Source of the DNA: Niallia endozanthoxylica
Lineage (GTDB): Bacteria > Bacillota > Bacilli > Bacillales > Cytobacillaceae
Reading direction: 5' to 3'
DNA length: 53,062 bases
Assembly (NCBI RefSeq): GCF_008710145.1
Contig: NZ_VYKL01000033.1
Span: forward strand, 1-53,062
The notes under the pieces were generated by a model. That model was given only the letters and a program-made list of their open reading frames with translations, was not told where the DNA came from and did not search any database. Numbering within the stretch: the first letter of the stretch is position 1; every line of letters starts with the position of its first letter. Shown one piece after another: positions 45,418-53,062 of the stretch. The position numbers and the translations under genes were made by a program.

Positions 45418-45446
45418 ATTTTAACACAGTACCACAGTTAGTTCAA
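45418..45446 (-). promoter_or_regulatory. Candidate promoter of yacL, distal
   Basis: Minus strand TTGAAC (45441-45446), 17-bp spacer, TAAAAT (45418-45423). It lies 45 bp upstream of the proximal candidate in the disA-yacL gap. Confidence 0.55.
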
Positions 45447-45460
45447 TAGTCTTTTTTCGC

Positions 45461-45480
45461 ATAGGTATCATTATACCTAT
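45461..45480 (-). other. Inverted repeat after disA
   Basis: A perfect 8-bp repeat, ATAGGTAT/ATACCTAT with a 4-nt loop, lies 4 bp past the disA stop. No T tract follows on the minus strand. It may stabilise the 3' end of the disA message. Confidence 0.45.
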
Positions 45481-45484
45481 AGAT

Positions 45485-46561
45485 TTACTTAAAACTGCGA
45501 TCGGCAAACAATTGGTCCTTTAATAGCTTTAAGCCATCTTTAATTTTTCTTGCCCTTACGTCACCAATCCCTTCAACTTCGTCCAATTCAGCAACAGATG
45601 CTTTTATTATTGAAGGAAGGTCGTGAAATCGATTAATTAAATTTTCAATGATTACCGGCGGTAAACGGGGAATTTTGCTCAGCATCCGATATCCGCGGGG
45701 GGACTTTATCTCATCAAGATGGACATAACCGTGATAGCCAAACTGTTTCAAGACAAGGTTATCTTCGATTATCTCCATATGCGCAAATTCATGCAGCTTT
45801 CTCATCGCTTCACTCACATTCACATCTCTTGAATAGGCATAATCCTTAATGATTAGCTGTGATTCCTTTTCCATATCTATTAGAAGTTCATTCATTTGCA
45901 GCTGAATGAGCCTGCCTTCTGTTCCTAATTCGCTTAAATAATTCAGTAGCTCGTTTTTGATTCTTAGTACCATTGTAAAGCGGTGCAGTGTCTGTAATAT
46001 ATCACTATAAGTAACAAGTTCCTCAAACTCTAAGACACTTAAATTGGTGACGCTTTGCTCTAATACCACTCTGTACTTTTCTAATGTTTGCACGGCTTGA
46101 TTAGCCTTTGCCAGGATAACGGCAATATCTCGGAGTGCATACCGGAACTGACCTTGATAGAGGGTAATGACATTCCTTCTTTGTGAAATAGCAATAACTA
46201 GTGCACCTGTTTGTTTCGCAACCCTCTCGGCCGTTCGGTGACGCATACCCGTTTCTGACGAAGGAATACTCGTATCAGGTGCTAATTGAGCGTTGGCAAT
46301 TAAAATCTCGCTGCCTGATTCATTTAAAATAATCGCACCATCCATCTTAGAAAGTTCATACAAATAGCTCGGCGAAAATGGGCATTGAATCTTAAATCCT
46401 CCATTAACAAGTGTTCTTACCTTTTCATAACAGCCAAACACAATTAATCCGCCTGTGTTCGCTCGCAGGACATTATCAATTCCTTCCCGAATAGGTGTTC
46501 CCGGGGCCATAAATTGTAAGATTCTACTCATTGATTGATCGCCAGACTTTTTGTTTTCCAC
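45485..46561 (-). CDS. disA: DNA integrity scanning protein DisA, diadenylate cyclase
   Basis: DisA makes c-di-AMP from two ATP and halts at branched DNA to report damage. The 358-residue product has the N-terminal DAC domain with the DGA motif (KMDGAIIL near residues 71-78) and the RHR motif ([11 protein letters not shown] near 102-112), a helical spine, and a C-terminal helix-hairpin-helix domain ([15 protein letters not shown] near 328-342). Its start is 3 bp after radA, whose product moderates DisA in B. subtilis. Typical length. Confidence 0.96.
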   Translation of the reverse strand: MENKKSGDQSMSRILQFMAPGTPIREGIDNVLRANTGGLIVFGCYEKVRTLVNGGFKIQCPFSPSYLYELSKMDGAIILNESGSEILIANAQLAPDTSIPSSETGMRHRTAERVAKQTGALVIAISQRRNVITLYQGQFRYALRDIAVILAKANQAVQTLEKYRVVLEQSVTNLSVLEFEELVTYSDILQTLHRFTMVLRIKNELLNYLSELGTEGRLIQLQMNELLIDMEKESQLIIKDYAYSRDVNVSEAMRKLHEFAHMEIIEDNLVLKQFGYHGYVHLDEIKSPRGYRMLSKIPRLPPVIIENLINRFHDLPSIIKASVAELDEVEGIGDVRARKIKDGLKLLKDQLFADRSFK

Positions 46562-46564
46562 TCT

Positions 46565-47938
46565 TTATCCCCCTAAAGCAGCTTGTAATGCTTCACTAAC
46601 AGAAGCCACCCCGATTAATTGAATTCCTTTTGGTCCTGTCCAACCTCCAAGATTATTTTCTGGCAGAATAATTCGTTCAAAGCCTAGCTTTGCGGCTTCC
46701 TGAACCCGTTGTTCAATGCGGGAAACCCGTCTAACCTCCCCTGTCAACCCTACTTCTCCTATGACACAGTCAGTTGGTCTTGTAGGTTTATCACGAAAGC
46801 TTGAAGCAATACTGACTGCAATCGCTAAATCAATGGCTGGCTCATCTAATTTTACACCGCCTGCTACTTTTAAATAAGCATCCTGGTTTTGCAGCAGCAT
46901 CCCAACCCTTTTTTCTAATACAGCCATTAGAAGCGGGACGCGATTATGATCAATACCCGTTGCCATTCTGCGCGGATTCCCAAAGCTCGTAGGGGATATA
47001 AGCGCTTGTATTTCAACAAGTACAGGCCGAGTGCCTTCCATTGATGCAACAACAGTTGAACCTGCTGCCCCTTGGGAACGCTCCTCTAGAAAGATTTCAG
47101 ATGGATTCGCCACTTCCTCAAGACCGGCTTCCTTCATCTCAAAAATCCCCATCTCATTGGTCGATCCAAATCTATTTTTCACAGCACGAAGAATACGGTA
47201 TGTATGGTGGCGTTCTCCTTCAAAATATAGAACCGTGTCAACCATATGCTCTAACAAACGAGGCCCGGCAATCGATCCTTCCTTTGTTACATGACCAACA
47301 ATAAAAATAGCGATATTTTTTGTTTTTCCAATTCTCATCAACTCTGATGTACATTCACGCACCTGAGAAACACTGCCCGGTGCGGAGGTAATTTCCGGAT
47401 GGAAGACCGTCTGAATCGAGTCCACTATAACAAATTCCGGATTGACTGTCTCAATCGTTCGGCTTATTTCCTCTAGATTCGTTTCAGCATATACAAGCAG
47501 ATTCTCAGAGGATATCCCTAAACGGTCTGCTCTCAGCTTTGTTTGGCGCATTGATTCCTCACCAGAAATATACAAAACAGAATGCTGTTTCATAGCTAAT
47601 TGTGATGAAACCTGAAGCAGCAATGTTGATTTTCCTATTCCCGGGTCCCCTCCAATCAAAACAAGCGAGCCTTTCACGATTCCGCCACCTAATACACGGT
47701 TTAGCTCCCTTGAATCAGTAAAGATACGTGCTTCGTTGACTGTTTCCACAGCTGTTATCGGCGTTGGTTTAGCTGCAATTTTTGATTCTTCTGTATGAGC
47801 AAATGTTCTTCTAGAAGAAGCCTTTTCTACTTCCTCTACCATGCTGTTCCAGTTTCCGCAACCGGGACATTTTCCCATCCATTTAGGGGACTCATATCCG
47901 CAATCATTGCATATAAATTTCGATTTTCTTTTGGCCAC
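46565..47938 (-). CDS. radA: DNA repair protein RadA (Sms)
   Basis: RadA is a RecA-like helicase that promotes branch migration in recombination and interacts with DisA. The 457-residue product has an N-terminal zinc finger ([19 protein letters not shown], residues 10-28), Walker [11 protein letters not shown] near 94-103, the hallmark KNRFGSTNE near 253-261, and a C-terminal Lon-protease-like domain. The start is GTG, with AAGGAAG about 12 nt upstream. It follows clpC after a 223-bp gap with a terminator, so it probably has its own promoter. Confidence 0.96.
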   Translation of the reverse strand: MAKRKSKFICNDCGYESPKWMGKCPGCGNWNSMVEEVEKASSRRTFAHTEESKIAAKPTPITAVETVNEARIFTDSRELNRVLGGGIVKGSLVLIGGDPGIGKSTLLLQVSSQLAMKQHSVLYISGEESMRQTKLRADRLGISSENLLVYAETNLEEISRTIETVNPEFVIVDSIQTVFHPEITSAPGSVSQVRECTSELMRIGKTKNIAIFIVGHVTKEGSIAGPRLLEHMVDTVLYFEGERHHTYRILRAVKNRFGSTNEMGIFEMKEAGLEEVANPSEIFLEERSQGAAGSTVVASMEGTRPVLVEIQALISPTSFGNPRRMATGIDHNRVPLLMAVLEKRVGMLLQNQDAYLKVAGGVKLDEPAIDLAIAVSIASSFRDKPTRPTDCVIGEVGLTGEVRRVSRIEQRVQEAAKLGFERIILPENNLGGWTGPKGIQLIGVASVSEALQAALGG

Positions 47939-48113
47939 TTGCTTTCTTCACTTCCTTAATTCACTACCTATTCTATTTTGATTCGATGTATAGTATACGG
48001 GTTTTCGCCAATTATGAGTACTCTTTGTTTTTTATTAGACTATGTTAACGAATTATGTTGATACGTTAGATTTTTGGCCCATCCGTGAGAGATGTTAATA
48101 AACAAACTTTTTA

Positions 48114-48150
48114 TTAAAAAGAGGTACACGTTAGATTTCTCGTGTACCCC
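48114..48150 (-). terminator. Rho-independent terminator of clpC
   Basis: Minus strand: GGTACACG (48141-48148) pairs with CGTGTACC (48123-48130), followed by TCTTTTTAAT. It lies 13 bp after the clpC stop and ends the ctsR operon. Confidence 0.88.
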
Positions 48151-48161
48151 TTGCTGTAATG

Positions 48162-50612
48162 TTAGTTTTGTAATTGTGATTCTGGCTGCAGTTCTGATGC
48201 TTTGATTGTAAATTCATCATTCTCAACATCAACGACAACTTCCTGCCCAGTTAATACAGTTCCTTTTAAAAGTTCCTCTGATAAACTATCCTCAATATTC
48301 TTTTGAATCGCTCTGCGCAGCGGGCGAGCGCCGTATTCCGGATCATATCCTTCAACAGAGATTTTTTCTAATGCTGCATCAGTTAACTTCAACGTAATAT
48401 TTTGCTCTTTTAAACGTTTTGTTAATTGATCTGACATGAGAGAAACAATTTCCTTCAAATGTTTTTTCTCTAATGAATGGAATACAATGATTTCATCAAT
48501 ACGGTTAAGGAATTCTGGACGGAACGCTTTCTTCAGTTCCTCCATAACCTTCCCTTTCATATCTTTATAATCCTGGTTAGCATCTTGAATATTAAACCCT
48601 ACATATTTATTTCTCTGTAATGCCGAAGCACCTACGTTAGATGTCATAATTAACACTGTATTACGGAAATCTACAGTCCGTCCTTTGGAATCCGTTAATC
48701 TTCCATCCTCTAATACTTGCAGCAGGATATTAAAGACATCCGGGTGTGCTTTTTCAATTTCATCCAATAACACAACAGAGTATGGCTTTCTTCTTACTTT
48801 TTCAGTTAGCTGACCGCCTTCCTCATAGCCGACATAGCCTGGAGGTGAACCAACAAGTCTTGATGTGGAATGCTTTTCCATGTACTCAGACATATCAATC
48901 CTGATCATAGCATCTTCATCACCAAACATGGCTTCGGCTAATGCGCGAGCTAACTCCGTTTTACCTACACCTGTTGGGCCAAGGAATACGAAGGAGCCAA
49001 TTGGACGTTTTGGATCCTTTAGACCAGCACGTGCACGACGGACTGCCTTTGAAATAGCGATAACTGCCTCTTCCTGCCCAATGACACGTGAATGAAGGAT
49101 CTCCTCAAGCTTCAATAGTTTATCAGTTTCAGTTTGCTGCAGTTTTGAAACAGGGATTCCTGTCCAGCTGGATACTACACTTGCAATATCCTCAACTGTT
49201 ACTTCACTGTTTTCCTTACCCTGCTTTTCCTTCCAAATCTTCTTCGTTTCCTCTAACTGTTCACGAAGACGCTGCTCTGAATCTCTTAACGATGCAGCTT
49301 TTTCAAATTCCTGACTTTGAACAGCAGCATCCTTCTCTTTTCTTACTTCTTCAAGTTTTACTTCCAGCTCCTTTAGATTAGGAGGCGTCGTATATGAGCG
49401 AAGGCGAACCTTTGAACCTGCTTCATCAATTAAATCAATCGCTTTATCTGGAAGGAAACGATCTGAAATGTAACGGTCAGATAGCTTAACAGCTGCTTCA
49501 ATTGCATCATCTGTTATTGATACTCTATGATGCGCTTCGTATCTGTCGCGTAATCCTTTTAAAATCTGAATGGATTCATCAGCAGTCGGTTCATCCACCA
49601 TAATTGGCTGGAAACGTCTCTCTAGAGCGGCATCTTTTTCAATATACTTGCGATACTCATCTAATGTTGTTGCACCGATACATTGTAATTCTCCGCGAGC
49701 AAGGGAAGGCTTTAAGATATTTGATGCATCAATAGCCCCTTCTGCTCCACCGGCACCAATCAATGTATGAAGTTCATCAATAAATAAAATAATATTTCCT
49801 GCCTGGCGAATTTCATCCATTACTTTCTTTAACCGGTCTTCAAATTCTCCGCGGTATTTTGTACCCGCAACAACGGTTCCCATATCAAGGGTCATAACTC
49901 GTTTATTACGAAGAATTTCCGGAACCTCATTGTTTACAATTTGCTGTGCAAGTCCTTCAGCAATAGCAGTTTTACCAACCCCTGGTTCACCAATTAGAAC
50001 AGGGTTGTTTTTAGTACGTCTGCTTAACACTTCTATCACACGTTGAATTTCTTTGCTTCGTCCGATGACTGGATCTAAACTTCCTTCACGGGCAATAACC
50101 GTTAGGTCACGAGCTAAGCTGTCTAGAGTAGGTGTATTGGCACTTGCTGCAGAACCACCTTGGTGTGAGCCAGACTCGTTGCTTCCAAGAAGCTGAAGTA
50201 CTTGCTGACGGGCTTTATTTAAGCTGACTCCTAAATTGTTTAGTACACGTGCGGCAACACCTTCACCTTCACGAATAAGTCCTAAAAGGATATGCTCAGT
50301 TCCAACATAAGAATGACCCAGCTTTCTTGCCTCATCCATAGATAGTTCTGTTACTTTTTTTGCTCGTGGTGTGTAATGAATGGACCCAGTTGCATCCTGG
50401 CCTCTGCCAATCAAATCCTCGACTTCCTTTTGAATTTTCTCTGAGCTGAGTCCTAATGCGTACAATGCTTTTGCTGCTATTCCCTCACCCTCACGGACAA
50501 GCCCTAATAAAATATGTTCTGTACCAATATTATTATGACCTAAACGAATCGCTTCTTCCTGGGCCAAAGCCAGCACCTTTTGAGCTCTTTCTGTAAATCG
50601 TCCAAACATCAT
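48162..50612 (-). CDS. clpC: ATP-dependent Clp protease ATPase subunit ClpC
   Basis: ClpC unfolds substrates for ClpP, works with adaptors such as McsB and MecA, and degrades arginine-phosphorylated proteins. The 816-residue product has two Clp N-domain repeats (GTEHILLGL occurs twice, near residues 34 and 108), two AAA+ modules with Walker [10 protein letters not shown] and GPTGVGKTE, a UVR segment near 420-455, and the VGF-type ClpP-contact loop region NKYVGF. GGAGGAAGTGGAC supports the ATG at 50612; the longer GTG start is not used. Fourth gene of the CtsR operon. Confidence 0.97.
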   Translation of the reverse strand: MMFGRFTERAQKVLALAQEEAIRLGHNNIGTEHILLGLVREGEGIAAKALYALGLSSEKIQKEVEDLIGRGQDATGSIHYTPRAKKVTELSMDEARKLGHSYVGTEHILLGLIREGEGVAARVLNNLGVSLNKARQQVLQLLGSNESGSHQGGSAASANTPTLDSLARDLTVIAREGSLDPVIGRSKEIQRVIEVLSRRTKNNPVLIGEPGVGKTAIAEGLAQQIVNNEVPEILRNKRVMTLDMGTVVAGTKYRGEFEDRLKKVMDEIRQAGNIILFIDELHTLIGAGGAEGAIDASNILKPSLARGELQCIGATTLDEYRKYIEKDAALERRFQPIMVDEPTADESIQILKGLRDRYEAHHRVSITDDAIEAAVKLSDRYISDRFLPDKAIDLIDEAGSKVRLRSYTTPPNLKELEVKLEEVRKEKDAAVQSQEFEKAASLRDSEQRLREQLEETKKIWKEKQGKENSEVTVEDIASVVSSWTGIPVSKLQQTETDKLLKLEEILHSRVIGQEEAVIAISKAVRRARAGLKDPKRPIGSFVFLGPTGVGKTELARALAEAMFGDEDAMIRIDMSEYMEKHSTSRLVGSPPGYVGYEEGGQLTEKVRRKPYSVVLLDEIEKAHPDVFNILLQVLEDGRLTDSKGRTVDFRNTVLIMTSNVGASALQRNKYVGFNIQDANQDYKDMKGKVMEELKKAFRPEFLNRIDEIIVFHSLEKKHLKEIVSLMSDQLTKRLKEQNITLKLTDAALEKISVEGYDPEYGARPLRRAIQKNIEDSLSEELLKGTVLTGQEVVVDVENDEFTIKASELQPESQLQN

Positions 50613-50625
50613 GTCCACTTCCTCC

Positions 50626-51696
50626 CTACTCTTGTTTTTCTAAATTTAGTCTTTCTCTTATGAGAGTAGCCCGACGAATATCCCGTTCATTTGGCCTTAA
50701 TGGACCACCGGCATATTGCTGTAAAAATCCAGGCTGGGTTAATATCATTAATTCATTTAATATATTTTGGGAAATATTTTTTATATAACCCATATCAATT
50801 CCAAGCCTTACATCAGATAGGCATCTAGCAGCTTCCTTTGTTTCAATAATCCTGCTGTTAGTTAAAACTCCTAAGGAACGGTAAACCCTATCTTCTAACT
50901 GTATATTTGATGTCTTAAATAATGCATCACGGGCTGATCGCTCCTGTGAAACAATTTGACTTACTACACTTTTTAAATCTTCCACAATATCCTCTTCAGA
51001 TTTACCTAATGTCATCTGATTGGAAACTTGAAAGATATTACCTAATGCTTCGCTGCCTTCACCATAAATTCCTCTAACTACAAGCCCAAGTTGATTAATT
51101 GCCGGGATAATTCTATTCATTTGCTGTGTGAGAACAAGTCCCGGAAGGTGCATCATTACTGAGGCACGAAGTCCAGTACCTACATTTGTTGGACAACTTG
51201 TTAAATAACCAATTGACTCATCATATGCATAGGTCGTATAATCCTCTATCCAATCATCAATTTCATTTGCCATGGATAACGCCTCTTGCAGCTGTAACCC
51301 CGAAAATAGGCATTGAATTCTGATATGATCTTCTTCGTTAATCATAACACTAATTCCTTCATTTTCCGAAAGTAAACATGCCCCATGATTTGCATCTTCA
51401 GCAAGATTTGGACTGATTAAATGTTTTTCTACTAATACTCTCTTCTGAAGAGGCTGCAGCTCTTGCATAATTAGCAGATCCATTTCACCTGCTTTTGAAA
51501 ACGGAAGATTCTGCATTCTGTTTTTTATAATCTCAATGATCTCCAATGCTTCTTCATTTGAATATAAAAGCGGAAATCTGTATTGATCAATATTTCGGGC
51601 TAACCGTATTCTCGAACTAAGAACAATATCTGAGTCAGGGCCTTCACCGCTCATCCAAGAGCTTACGGCTTGATTCAAAAAACGCTCCAGTGACAA
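50626..51696 (-). CDS. mcsB: Protein arginine kinase McsB
   Basis: McsB phosphorylates arginines, marking proteins for ClpCP, and inactivates CtsR on heat stress. The 356-residue product has the phosphagen-kinase catalytic core: SSRIRLARN near residues 27-35, NEEDHIRIQ near 118-126, [19 protein letters not shown] near 165-183, and [10 protein letters not shown]. The frame opens at an ATG inside mcsA, but GAGGAGGGG lies 8 nt before a TTG at 51696 that gives MSLERF, matching relatives. I therefore use TTG. The gap to mcsA is one base. Confidence 0.95.
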   Translation of the reverse strand: MSLERFLNQAVSSWMSGEGPDSDIVLSSRIRLARNIDQYRFPLLYSNEEALEIIEIIKNRMQNLPFSKAGEMDLLIMQELQPLQKRVLVEKHLISPNLAEDANHGACLLSENEGISVMINEEDHIRIQCLFSGLQLQEALSMANEIDDWIEDYTTYAYDESIGYLTSCPTNVGTGLRASVMMHLPGLVLTQQMNRIIPAINQLGLVVRGIYGEGSEALGNIFQVSNQMTLGKSEEDIVEDLKSVVSQIVSQERSARDALFKTSNIQLEDRVYRSLGVLTNSRIIETKEAARCLSDVRLGIDMGYIKNISQNILNELMILTQPGFLQQYAGGPLRPNERDIRRATLIRERLNLEKQE

Positions 51697-51697
51697 G

Positions 51698-52249
51698 TTA
51701 TTCCCCTCCTCTAGCAGTTTCATCTAATTTTCGATCTAATGAGCGGATCTCGTCTCTTATAATTGCTGCTTTTTCAAACTCTTCATTTGCTATCAAATCT
51801 TGCAACTGCAGCTTCAACTCTCCTATATTTTTCATGATATGCATGGTACCGCCAATTCTTTTAGGTATTTTACCTTTATGTGTAGAGTTGCCGCTGTGAA
51901 GCCGTTTATAGATTGGCTTTAATTGATCTCTGAATGCAGCATAACAGTTTGAACAACCAAATCTACCGGTTTTAACAAACTGTGAAAATGTCATTTTACA
52001 ATGATTACATTGTAGAATTTCCTGTTTTTCAAATGGATTTTTTTGTTGTGTCTGTTGAATTTTTGGCTCCATATTGAACAATCCAGCTAATATATTATTA
52101 ATCGAGAATCCCGTCGGATTAGCAAGCATAAACATTTCGCCTTTTTCTGATGCGCATTTTTCACAAAGATGAAATTCCTCTTTTTGACCATTCACGATTT
52201 TTGTAAAATGAAGTGTTGCCGGTCGCTGATTACATTCCTGACATACCAT
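51698..52249 (-). CDS. mcsA: Arginine kinase activator McsA
   Basis: McsA is the zinc-binding activator of McsB. The 183-residue product has four CxxC pairs, CQEC near residue 3, CEKC near 29, CNHC near 81 and CSNC near 98, that form two zinc sites, and a C-terminal UVR domain ([23 protein letters not shown] near 150-172), a motif shared with ClpC partners. AGAGGTGGATACC supports the ATG at 52249. It follows ctsR by 29 bp and is separated from mcsB by one base. Confidence 0.95.
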   Translation of the reverse strand: MVCQECNQRPATLHFTKIVNGQKEEFHLCEKCASEKGEMFMLANPTGFSINNILAGLFNMEPKIQQTQQKNPFEKQEILQCNHCKMTFSQFVKTGRFGCSNCYAAFRDQLKPIYKRLHSGNSTHKGKIPKRIGGTMHIMKNIGELKLQLQDLIANEEFEKAAIIRDEIRSLDRKLDETARGGE

Positions 52250-52278
52250 GGTATCCACCTCTTTACCAACTTAATCAT

Positions 52279-52740
52279 TTATTTATATTTTAATTGTTGA
52301 AGCATGGCTTTCAACATTCTTGCTCGTAATTCATCACGATGAGGAAGGTCAATATATAAAACAGAGCGGTCAATTACACTCAGCATAATTCTAGCCTCCC
52401 GATCTGTAATAATTCCTTCTTCAACAATGCGGTAGATCACATCTTCTGCACTGCCTTGAGTAACTCGGGTTTGAATAAGATTCATCAATTGATCAATTAA
52501 ATCTGCATGGTCATATGACTGAACCTTCATAATTCGTATATATCCTCCGCCCCCACGCTTACTTTCAACAACATAGCCTTTTTCTATTGTAAATCGTGTA
52601 TTAATAACATAATTTATTTGTGAAGGAACGCATTGGAATTTATCGGCTATTTCATTTCGCTTGATTTCTACTATTTCTTTTTCACTCATTTCTAGGACTT
52701 TTTTTAAGTAGTTTTCAATAATATCCGAGATATTTCTCAC
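52279..52740 (-). CDS. ctsR: Class III heat-shock repressor CtsR
   Basis: CtsR represses clp genes and its own operon until heat or McsB inactivates it. The 153-residue product has the winged-helix DNA-binding domain (IKRNEIADKFQCVPSQINYVINTRF near residues 26-50) with the glycine-rich wing SKRGGGGYIRI near 60-70, the thermosensor of the family. I choose GTG at 52740 since AGGAGGAAGCTTG precedes it at good spacing; the TTG one codon upstream is too near. A CtsR operator lies 20 bp upstream, so autoregulation is expected. Confidence 0.96.
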   Translation of the reverse strand: MRNISDIIENYLKKVLEMSEKEIVEIKRNEIADKFQCVPSQINYVINTRFTIEKGYVVESKRGGGGYIRIMKVQSYDHADLIDQLMNLIQTRVTQGSAEDVIYRIVEEGIITDREARIMLSVIDRSVLYIDLPHRDELRARMLKAMLQQLKYK

Positions 52741-52760
52741 CAAGCTTCCTCCTTTCTGAC

Positions 52761-52777
52761 TTTGACTATATTTGACT
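52761..52777 (-). promoter_or_regulatory. CtsR operator
   Basis: Two direct heptads AGTCAAA (complements at 52771-52777 and 52761-52767) separated by TAT match the CtsR binding consensus (A/G)GTCAAA-NAN-(A/G)GTCAAA. It lies just downstream of the -10 element, where binding would block transcription start. Confidence 0.92.
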
Positions 52778-52780
52778 TTA

Positions 52781-52810
52781 ATTATACATGATTCACCTTG
52801 TTTCTGGCAA
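52781..52810 (-). promoter_or_regulatory. SigA-type promoter of the ctsR operon
   Basis: Minus strand TTGCCA (52805-52810), 18-bp spacer, TATAAT (52781-52786), with the CtsR operator directly after the -10. Confidence 0.8.
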
Positions 52811-52893
52811 ATAAACAGACTTTAGTAATTTTCCCATTTTAACGTCTTCTCAAACCCAGTGAAAATGAAATTTATTTATAGGAGGCTCGCTAT

Positions 52894-52944
52894 ATGTATA
52901 TGTTCATTCGTAATAAAAGAACCAAAAAAACCGTATGCCGTTAA
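52894..52944 (+). CDS. Possible 16-residue peptide, divergent from ctsR
   Basis: On the plus strand a strong AGGAGG lies at 52880-52885, 8 nt before an ATG. It would encode MYMFIRNKRTKKTVCR and a TAA stop. The peptide is basic with a short hydrophobic start. It is the only clear ribosome-binding-site/ATG pair on the plus strand that does not lie opposite a known gene. No promoter, conservation or terminator can be shown, and the gap between 5S rRNA and ctsR could contain such a match by chance. Confidence 0.25.
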   Translation: MYMFIRNKRTKKTVCR

Positions 52945-52984
52945 TTGCATGCAGTTTAAGATTTTTCAAATTTAATTGGATTAA

Positions 52985-53018
52985 TAAAAAAAGAGAGTAC
53001 CCATTTGGATACTCTCTT
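52985..53018 (-). terminator. Rho-independent terminator of the rRNA operon
   Basis: Minus strand: AAGAGAGTATCC-AAAT-GGGTACTCTCTT (with one G-U pair) followed by TTTTTATT. It follows directly on the end of 5S rRNA. Confidence 0.92.
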
Positions 53019-53062
53019 GCTTGGCGACGTCCTACTCTCACAGGGGTAAGACCCCAACTACC
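53019..53062 (-). rRNA. rrf: 5S ribosomal RNA, 3' end only
   Basis: The complement ends GTGAGAGTAGGACGTCGCCAAGC, here given as the two runs GTGAGAGTAGG and ACGTCGCCAAGC, the typical 3' part of Bacillus 5S rRNA. It is cut by the window edge, so only about 44 of roughly 116 nt are present. Its placement just before ctsR matches the rRNA operon upstream of ctsR in B. subtilis. Confidence 0.93.

Overview
The window is a chromosomal segment of a low-GC Gram-positive bacterium of the family Bacillaceae (Bacillus in the broad sense). The evidence is near-identity of protein sequence and gene order to the Bacillus subtilis ctsR-to-rpsI region: RpoC starts at TTG with LLDVNNFE, there is an McsA/McsB/ClpC/CtsR operon, SigH sits next to rpmG-secE-nusG, and a cysteine T-box precedes cysES. 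Almost every gene is on the minus strand, so the window is the reverse complement of the usual map and is best read from high to low coordinates. I cannot assign a genus or species from sequence alone.

Layout in the direction of transcription: the 3' end of a 5S rRNA gene and its terminator (53062-52985); the protein quality-control operon ctsR-mcsA-mcsB-clpC, followed by radA-disA-yacL (DNA repair, c-di-AMP, PIN-TRAM protein); ispD-ispF and gltX; a Cys T-box controlling cysE-cysS; mrnC-rlmB-rae1 (rRNA maturation, rRNA methylation, ribosome-dependent RNase); sigH; rpmG-secE-nusG; rplK-rplA; an L10-type leader with rplJ-rplL; rsmC; rpoB-rpoC; rplGB-rpsL-rpsG-fusA-tuf; the S10-spc-alpha superoperon (rpsJ to rplQ, including secY, adk, infA, rpmJ and rpoA); the ECF transporter module ecfA1-ecfA2-ecfT with truA; and an L13-type leader with rplM-rpsI. 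Together these encode most of the ribosome, the core RNA polymerase, elongation factors, the Sec channel core and associated RNA and protein quality control.

Most genes are ordinary. The main departure from the Bacillus order is between adk and infA. The methionine aminopeptidase gene (map) and the small KOW-protein gene normally there are missing, and the 205-bp gap holds a recognisable, stop-interrupted map fragment that has lost a metal-ligand histidine. Other points of interest are non-coding: a hairpin between the Shine-Dalgarno sequence and start codon of nusG, a promoter plus nested terminator hairpin ahead of nusG, a 545-bp hairpin-rich gap after rplQ with a 13-bp direct repeat, a palindrome on the -35 box of the str-operon promoter, and attenuator-like hairpins in the rpoB leader.

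I found no CRISPR array, insertion sequence, prophage, defence locus or unknown protein-coding operon. Start codons were moved from the longest frame to the ribosome-binding-site-supported start where the two differed. Promoters, hairpins and leaders were read by eye and have not been folded or compared computationally.
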